From: Trichosporon coremiiforme
Taxonomy: Eukaryota; Basidiomycota; Tremellomycetes; Trichosporonales; Trichosporonaceae
Assembly: GCA_039545355.1 (NCBI GenBank)
Contig: BCJJ01000027.1
Span: 186,001 to 250,000 of the forward strand
DNA: 64,000 nucleotides
Reading direction: 5' to 3'
Position 1 is the stretch's first letter; every line of letters starts with the position of its first letter. This document shows positions 57,181 through 64,000 of the stretch, piece by piece. Made by a program: the position numbers and the translations under genes. The notes beneath the pieces are model-generated. The model did not search any database, was not told where the DNA came from, and saw only the letters and a program-made list of their open reading frames with translations.

Positions 57181-58938
57181 TTTGCCTACTCACATCACAC
57201 CTTCTCCTAGTTACGCTTCTAGCTCTGCAAGCCGGCTGCTCCTGCTCCTGCATCTGTCTCTGTTTCTCAGACAGAACAGCACGACAAGCAAGCCCACTAC
57301 GAACCCTCCCTCGCTCGTAGTCGTCCTTACTTCCACTCTCTTTACGAACACTTTCTCTTTCGCTCATATCCTCAACCAACCCCGTTTGCTGGCCAGACGG
57401 TGAGGCTCAATCGACTCCTACCCACCCCCGACACCCGACAGCTCGTACACCCCATCCACAGGTATAGCTACGCTTGCCGTCACACTCCGACGTTACTCCA
57501 ACGCCCCCGCCATCCTACTCACATAGTAGGACACCACCGTTACTTACACACCCTTTTAATCAGCCTACACACCAGCGTCGTTCCCTGCTGCGTCTCCTGG
57601 CCACCGCTCGACCGCAACACATCCAGCACGCCTTAGACGTTTCTTGTGTTGCTCCGTCTGCCCAACTTCTCTCCATTCGCTTCTACTCCTACCTCTTCCC
57701 TTCGCCTTTCAACCCACCTTCATTCGCTTTCGTTGCCGCCAGTCTAGGCACCCCAGCCAACCTCGTCTCAAAGCCTTCCGCCCTCGACAAAGAGTTGGCG
57801 CCTTCCCTCCCGAAGAGGAAGATCGCTCAAACCGGTTCCTTCACCCGCAGCCCACTCGGCGCTTCTGATCTGAACCGACTTGCGCTTCGCGGTAAGCCAC
57901 CACCCCCTTGTTGCGCACCGACGATTCCAAAAGTCCGTGGCAAAGCACGCGTGTCTTGAACGACGACCGTAAGTGCCGGCTTTTTCTTTCGACCCATTTT
58001 CAAGATATTGAGGAGACTCTCACCATTTGGTTAGTCTTTCACCTTGTGAGTGTCAATCGGCGATGAGCAAGCGGTGATGGCGATGAGAGGAAGAAGGAAG
58101 GAGGATAAAGGAAGGACGAGAAACAATGCCGGTGAAGAACAAGGAAGCGCATCACTGCCCAGCGTGCCGACTGTGCCAAGTTGGGTGCGGTCTGTGCATC
58201 TGATACAGCTCCTTGTCGCACGACCCCCCTCGGCGTCCCATGGGCGTCCCTCGCGACGTCGCTCGCATGCACGCAGCCAACCCACTTTTGTGTACAGTCA
58301 CTCGACAAGCCTTCATCAGGACATGTCGGACTGTCATTGGAGCCAACGATGACGCTTGGGGCGCCCGAGAAAGAAGCACGGAGCTTCTGACATTGCGTCG
58401 CTCCTCAAAGGCTGGAACACTTTTCTTGCGAGAACCAAGCTTGAGCCTGCCATCCGAGGGCGAATCTGCACGTCTTGCAGAGTTAAATCTGTACCAAACT
58501 CACCGTCACGCTTTGTTCTTCCCTCTCTCCGTTCTCTCTTCGCCTTCTCCTCCTTCTTCGCCTTTCCTCACAGTAACCTCTTATTCCCGCTACTCCACTG
58601 CTTGCTTGTTATACTCCTAGCACCATACCCCATGAGGAACTTCAGACTAACGATTCCCTCAGCATAAGACGACAAAGAGACAACCCCCTCTTTTCTACCT
58701 TCAAGAAGACCGACACTTCCCCTTCACTCGGTTTGCCGCTGTCTGCGACAACGGACTCGTACCGACACAAAGTCTACCATCTAGCGTTTCAAGGTTCTGG
58801 TAACCTCGCCTCGACGGCAACAACAAAAACAGCACTTAAATCAACGAGCCGGTCTCGTCACCTACTGCCTACCTCTTTTAGAATCCGACCACCTTTCGCC
58901 TCTCTCAGCCTCTTTTCGCCATCTTCAAAACGACAACC
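57181..58938 (+). promoter_or_regulatory. Long pyrimidine-rich leader/promoter of the next gene
   Basis: About 1.7 kb of CT-rich sequence (many CTCTTTC and CCTTC runs) leads up to the ATG at 58939. It contains donor-like GTAAGT near 57,969 and several CAG/CTCAG acceptor-like sites before 58,900, so part may be a spliced 5' UTR. Several upstream ATGs with short frames are present. Long, uORF-rich leaders are a mark of regulated fungal genes; that reading is inference. Confidence 0.4.
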
Positions 58939-60249
58939 ATGGCCGCCGTTTACATGCCTCACTCGCACATGGATCAGGTTCGGGTCGCGCCGCGTGACCA
59001 TCATAACCAGATGTGCTCGTCGGTCGCGTACTCTGTTGCCGAAGCCGCGCTGGAGCCCAACCCCACGTCGCCGTCGTACAACCAGCGCCCTGCGCTGCCG
59101 GAGACGCGAGGAAGTGCTCCCCTTCCTGATGTGCTTGGCGATCACAATATGTCTCACAACACGCTGGCCAGCGGCTGGCACCAGCCCCAAGGGGAGCGTC
59201 GTGCTTTCAGTTTCGGTGGCGACCGCAGTCGCCCTCTGTGGGAGGTCGTGGAGCACGCGCGCGAACGCCGTGAGCGCCAGCAGACCATGCCTGAGCTTCC
59301 CGTTCGCTCGTCCACCACCCCGCCTGTCCTCCGCCGCATTCTGTCCCAGCAGAACGTCATGGCCGACCCCGACTTCATCCAAGAACTCATGTTGACGACC
59401 CGCTCCGCCGACCCTTCCCCGACAGAGCCCGCGTTCCTGCTGCAGGACACCACCAACAACCTTCCCCGCCTCTCGGCTCGCGACTTTGCCATGAACGCGG
59501 AGAAGACTGCGGCCACGACAGCTCACACCCGCACTCAGTCTGACATCCATCAGACCCCTTCCCAAGTCCTTCGCTCGCAAGTTTCTACTCGCTTCCGCCC
59601 GCGTCTCCCGAGTCTGGCCCAGATTCACGCAAAGATGTCTCGCGATCAGCTTCGAAGTGATTCGCTCGATTCGCAAGATTCCGAGGGACCGTCGACCCCT
59701 ACCGAGGAAGTCGGCGGTTTTGACATCTATCACCGCCAGCCCTGCACGCCCCCCAGCCCCTTGCGTGATACCCGACTCGCGCCCTTCCTCCGCGAGCGCA
59801 CTCACGGGCGCTTGAACGGACGCCCCAAGTCGGTGCCCACGATGAGCAGCGATCTCATGGAGGAGCTTGATGAGCAGATCCAGACGCCCCCGATGTTCAC
59901 TACCCCTCCCCGCCTCAACACCACCAACCTATCGCGTCGTCTGGCAGCGGCTGCGCTTCGTCGCGGAAGTGACGTGCAGCTCGTCGTCACGCCACCCAAG
60001 GCTATGAAGATTGAGACGCCTTGCTCGCCGACCGAGAGTGTGCTCTCGACCGCCTCGTCTGTGCCTTCACTTCCGATCATCACCTGCACTCCTGCTGCCG
60101 AGCCCGACTCGGATGAGGAGTCTGAAGGCGATGTCATCGTGTTCAACGGTGAGGTCGAGGCCATTGAGGACGAGGAGGAAGAAGAGCGCAGGGAGCGCGA
60201 GATGCGAGGAAGGGAGATGCTTAGCCGCTTGCTCCGCCGCAAGGCTTAA
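58939..60249 (+). CDS. Intrinsically disordered protein of unknown function
   Basis: Single exon, 436 residues, start MAAVYMPHSHMDQV in good context (ACCATGG). Composition is Ser/Thr/Pro/Arg-rich with many SP and TP sites (PCTPPSPLRD, QTPPMFTTPPRL, VVTPPKAMK), the pattern of a CDK or MAPK substrate. A conserved-looking helical island, RPRLPSLAQIHAKMSRDQ (about residue 215), stands out. The end is acidic then basic (EDEEEEERREREMRG, LLRRKA). No folded domain is recognised. A cell-cycle or stress regulator is a reasonable but unproven idea, supported only by the phosphosite pattern and long leader. Confidence 0.7.
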   Translation: MAAVYMPHSHMDQVRVAPRDHHNQMCSSVAYSVAEAALEPNPTSPSYNQRPALPETRGSAPLPDVLGDHNMSHNTLASGWHQPQGERRAFSFGGDRSRPLWEVVEHARERRERQQTMPELPVRSSTTPPVLRRILSQQNVMADPDFIQELMLTTRSADPSPTEPAFLLQDTTNNLPRLSARDFAMNAEKTAATTAHTRTQSDIHQTPSQVLRSQVSTRFRPRLPSLAQIHAKMSRDQLRSDSLDSQDSEGPSTPTEEVGGFDIYHRQPCTPPSPLRDTRLAPFLRERTHGRLNGRPKSVPTMSSDLMEELDEQIQTPPMFTTPPRLNTTNLSRRLAAAALRRGSDVQLVVTPPKAMKIETPCSPTESVLSTASSVPSLPIITCTPAAEPDSDEESEGDVIVFNGEVEAIEDEEEEERREREMRGREMLSRLLRRKA

Positions 60250-60946
60250 TTTCTTTGGACATTCGGAGGATACAGTCCATTCATGCATGCAAGAAGAGGT
60301 CGTATCCGACAAAACAACACTGTGAACATCACCACCCATCCACCATCCCCCACACAATCAACATCCAGCGCCACGCCACCACCACCGCAAACTGTCCATA
60401 TGTACACCATAAACCACGCTTGAACTCAATCAGCTCCCGTCACCGGACAATTTTACTTCTTAACCGACAATTATCTGTTCGTTCAAGTCACTCCCATTTC
60501 CTTTCATACCAGATCCATACCGAGTAGAACGTTGAGCCTTATGCAGATGCAAAAAAGTAGTCTGAGCTGTTGGTGTGGCGCAGGTGGAAGCAGCTTCTAG
60601 CAGCTAGCGGAACTGATTGGATGGTTAGTAATCTTATCCCGGCTGGAATGGCTTGGATCCTGAATATGAGATCTGTCGGTCACGTGACAGTAGTTCTCGG
60701 CTCGGCCGTGGTCGGTCCTTGCTCTTTGCGCCGTACCGAGACCGACGAGTCAGAGGTGGAGGACCCAGGAAAGAGCGTAATGGGAGCAACGCTTGCTCAG
60801 CATTGCAGCCTTTCTCCATTCAACTCTTCCGGTTCGTATCGACTGTAACTGCTAGACTTCATCTCATCGTTGTGTTCGCATTCCGGTCCTCTACACGTTA
60901 GCATTTCATACGACAAGCATCGATTTCGACCCACACACGACAGGCC
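60250..60946. other. Intergenic, promoter side of PIM1
   Basis: Includes the 3' flank of the disordered-protein gene and the promoter of the Lon gene. Short frames only. Confidence 0.5.
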
Positions 60947-63900
60947 ATGTTGCCTTTCCGAACCGCCGCTCGGACATCCGTCCACAGGTGCGCCGCCAGC
61001 TCGGTATCATCCCCGCTGCGCGCCACCCTCTCCACTTCGGTCGCTGGACCTTCAAAGACAGCTAGGGATTACATTGCTCGCCACCAGCGCTCCTCCGTCG
61101 TTTCCCGGTCCCTGCACACGACCCCGGTATGGGCCAAGGACAACAAGCGCTGGGTCAACTCCACGCTGAAAGAAGGCGAGGAGGAGCCCAAGGACGACAA
61201 GGAAGGCAAGGAGGTCAAGGAGGACGAGGCCAAGAAGGAAGCTGAGGAGGTTGTGGAGGAGGTGAAGGAGTCGGAGAGGCGCGGGGACGTGGCCAAGGCC
61301 AAGTCCACGACTGCCGCTCCACCTGACTCATCATCGAAAGACGGCGCCTCTGGCTCCTCCGGATCGTCCTCTGGACCTTCCTCGCCCGGTCCCAAGGGCA
61401 AGGAGATCGCCAAACCCTCCATCCCCGAAAGCTACCCCCAGGTCCTCGCCCTTCCCATCACCCGTCGACCCCTGTTCCCCGGCTTCTACAAGGCCGTGAC
61501 CATCACCTCCCCCACTGTTATCAAGGCTATCCGCGAGCTGATTGCCCACGGCCAGCCGTACATCGGAGCCTTCTTACTGAAGGACTCGGAGTCCGACTCG
61601 GACGTTATCACCGACCTTGACCAGGTCCACCCTGTCGGAGTATTCGCCCAGATTACCAGCGTCTTCTCGTCGGCCGACCAGAAGCACCAGCAGCCCGCCG
61701 AGGGCGAGGAAGGCGAGCCCCGACCCGAGACCCTTACCGCCGTCCTGTACCCCCACCGCCGCATCCGCATTGATGAGCTCGTTTCGCCGATGACCGAGCA
61801 GCCTCCCGCCCCGAAGCCTGCCGCTATCCCCGAAGCCGCCACCGAGACCGCCGCCGAGGAGAAGACGGCCGAGAAGGAGGAGCAATCCCCTGCGGAGAGT
61901 ATCGAGCCCTCGAAGTCGGAGGAAGATGTTGCCAGCTTCGAAAAGGAGATTCCTTCCGTTGAGGAGACCCGCGAGGCTCTTGCCGACACTGAGGAGACCA
62001 AGGAGGGCGAGACTGAGACCGTCGAGGCGGAGAAGCCTTCCGGCTCTCAGATCGGATTCCTTCACCCTCTTCTTCCTGAGGTATCGCTCACCAACGTTTC
62101 GAACCTCAACCTCCAGCCCTTCAAGAAGGACTCGCAGGTTGTCCGAGCCATCATGGGCGAGATTCTCGCCGTCTTCAAGGAGATCGCCCAGCTGCAGCCC
62201 ATCTTCAGGGAGCAAAGTGAGTTGTGACCAGTGCGTCGTGCTAACTCTCAGTCGCCTCGTTCACCATGTCCAACTCGGCCGCAAACGTGTTCGACGAGCC
62301 CGACAAGCTTGCAGACTTTGCCGCCGCTGTTTCGACAGGCGACGTCGAGGACCTCCAGGCCGTCCTGGAGTCGCTCTCGCTTGAGGACCGCCTGCAGAAG
62401 GCCCTGCTGATCCTCAAGAAGGAGCTCATCAATGCCCAGCTTCAGAGCAAGATTTCGCGCGACGTCGAGAGCAAGATTCAGAAGCGTCAGCGCGAGTACT
62501 ACCTCATGGAGCAGCTCAAGGGTATCAAGAAGGAGCTTGGCATGGAGAGCGACGGCAAGGACAAGCTCGTCGAGCGCTTCAAGGAGAAGGCAGGCAAGCT
62601 TGCCATGCCCGACGGCGTCAAGAAGGTCTTTGACGAGGAGCTCAACAAGCTCATGCACCTGGAGCCTGCGGCGAGCGAGTTCAATGTTACCCGCAACTAC
62701 CTCGACTGGCTGACTGCGATTCCCTGGGGTGTCCACTCGCCCGAAAACTTTAACATCGCACACGCGTCGAAGGTTTTGGATGAGGACCACTACGGACTTA
62801 AGGACGTCAAGGACCGAATTCTCGAGTTTCTGGCTGTCGGCAAGCTCCGTGGCACAGTCGAGGGCAAGATCATCTGTCTCGCCGGACCTCCCGGAGTCGG
62901 TAAGACTTCCATCGGAAAGTCGATCGCCCGTGCGCTTGGCCGACAGTTCTTCCGCTTCTCAGTCGGGGGCCTCACCGACGTCGCCGAGATCAAGGGTCAC
63001 CGTCGTACCTACATTGGTGCTATGCCCGGAAAGCCTATCCAGGCCTTGAAGAAGGTCGCCGTCGAGAACCCGCTCATCCTCATTGACGAGGTCGACAAGA
63101 TCGGACGTGGCCACAACGGCGACCCGGCCAGTGCGCTCCTCGAGATGCTCGACCCTGAGCAGAACAAGTCGTTCCTCGACCACTACATGGACGTTCCTGT
63201 CGATCTGTCCCGTGTCTTATTCGTGTGCACGGCCAACGTCCTCGACACAATCCCGGCGCCGCTGCTTGACCGTATGGAGGTGCTCGAGGTTAACGGATAC
63301 GTCGCCGCAGAGAAGATGAACATCGCCGAGAAGTACCTCTCGCCGCAGGCCAAGGAGGCTTCCGGTCTGAAGGACGTTGACATTGAGCTTGACCCGGAGG
63401 CGATCGAGTCCCTCATCCGGTGGTACTGCCGCGAGTCTGGAGTGCGTAACCTGAAGAAGCACATCGACAAGATCTACCGCAAGGCTGCGTTCAAGATTGT
63501 CGACGACCTTGGCGAGACTGCTCTCCCTGAGCCGGATGCCAAGGAGACTGCCAACTCGGTCGAGACGCAGGAGGCGGACGTCAAGCCCGCGTCCGAGCGC
63601 TTGCCAGGTGACGAGCACGGCACCGAGCCGGACCGCGTCTCCGTCACGACCGCCGTCCGCGAGCCCCTGAAGATCCCGGACAGCGTCCAGATCCGTGTCA
63701 ACAAGGATAACCTGAAGGACTACGTCGGTCCGCCTGTCTACCACAAGGACAGGCTGTACTCGAAGACGCCGCCCATCGGTGTCTCCACCGGTCTCGGCTA
63801 CCTCGGTAATGGCTCGGGAAGCGTCATGCCAATCGAGGTCACGTCGATGCCCGGCAAGGGTGCCCTGCAGCTGACCGGCAAGCTCGGCGAGGTCATTCGG

Positions 63901-64000
63901 GAGAGCGCGCAGATTGCACTGTCGTGGGTTAAGGCGAACGCGTTCCTGCTTGGCATCACCAAGTCGGAGGCGGACCTGACGATGAACGACCGCGACATTC
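60947..64000 (+). CDS. PIM1: Mitochondrial Lon protease Pim1 (truncated by window end)
   Basis: ATP-dependent serine protease of the mitochondrial matrix that degrades oxidised and misfolded proteins. Exon 1 is 60947-62216; exon 2 starts 62252 and runs off the window. The intron is 35 nt (GTGAGT to CTAACTCTCAG, phase 1). 1006 residues are present. The presequence [19 protein letters not shown] is followed by an acidic Lys/Glu spacer. The Lon N-domain begins [18 protein letters not shown]. The AAA+ module has Walker A GPPGVGKT (about residues 635-642), Walker [11 protein letters not shown] and [20 protein letters not shown]. An acidic insert precedes the protease domain, as in yeast Pim1. The catalytic Ser-Lys dyad should lie just beyond position 64000, so it cannot be checked. 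Confidence 0.96.

Overview
The window is nuclear DNA of a basidiomycete yeast, most likely a tremellomycete of the Trichosporonales type; this placement is my inference from gene content and intron style, not from a search. Protein-coding genes are GC-rich with strong third-position bias and are cut by very many tiny introns, often 34-40 nt. These have a GTRAGY donor and a CTGAC or CTAAC branch site only a few bases from the AG. About 21 protein genes and one intron-bearing tRNA-Ala(CGC) can be supported. I rebuilt exon structures by hand from splice signals, reading phase and family similarity.

Layout. 0.3-2.0 kb: a DHA1-type MFS transporter (+). 4.1-7.9 kb: a large ankyrin-repeat protein with a disordered tail (-). 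8-12.2 kb: gene-poor. 12.2-12.7 kb: a small spliced cysteine-containing protein (+). 13.5-15.1 kb: proteasome lid subunit Rpn5 (-), divergent from mitoribosomal mS23/Rsm25 (+, 15.4-16.5 kb). 16.9-18.8 kb: a delta-12-type fatty acid desaturase (-). 20.3-22.7 kb: a GCFC/PAXBP1-type splicing protein (+). 23.1-24.7 kb: a seven-exon conserved protein of unknown function (-). 25.6-26.6 kb: two tandem cysteine-rich paralogues (-). 27.4-28.0 kb: a 166-residue unknown (-). 28.4 kb: the tRNA. 29.6-30.7 kb: nine-exon glyoxalase II (-).

32-49 kb is gene-dense, with convergent pairs. A 203-residue unknown (+) meets a membrane-anchored GH71 alpha-1,3-glucanase (-). A single-pass membrane protein (+) meets cytochrome c peroxidase (-). 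Cbf5/dyskerin (+) meets an F-box-like protein (-). Complex I 51-kDa subunit NDUFV1 (+, eight exons including one GC-AG intron) meets the copper ATPase Ccc2 (-, intronless). Ccc2 is divergent from an alpha/beta hydrolase (+, 52.6-53.6 kb). 53.6-58.9 kb is gene-poor and ends in a long pyrimidine-rich leader to a disordered 436-residue protein (+). The window ends inside mitochondrial Lon protease Pim1 (+).

There is no operon-like logic. Five genes serve mitochondria (mS23, cytochrome c peroxidase, NDUFV1, Lon, probably the hydrolase); the others are housekeeping, cell-wall or uncharacterised. I found no CRISPR array, transposase or reverse transcriptase. The points most worth a second look are the eleven ambiguous bases in the peroxidase gene, all at wobble positions; the tandem cysteine-rich pair; a hairpin on a splice acceptor; the micro-intron architecture; and several unrecognised small spliced genes.
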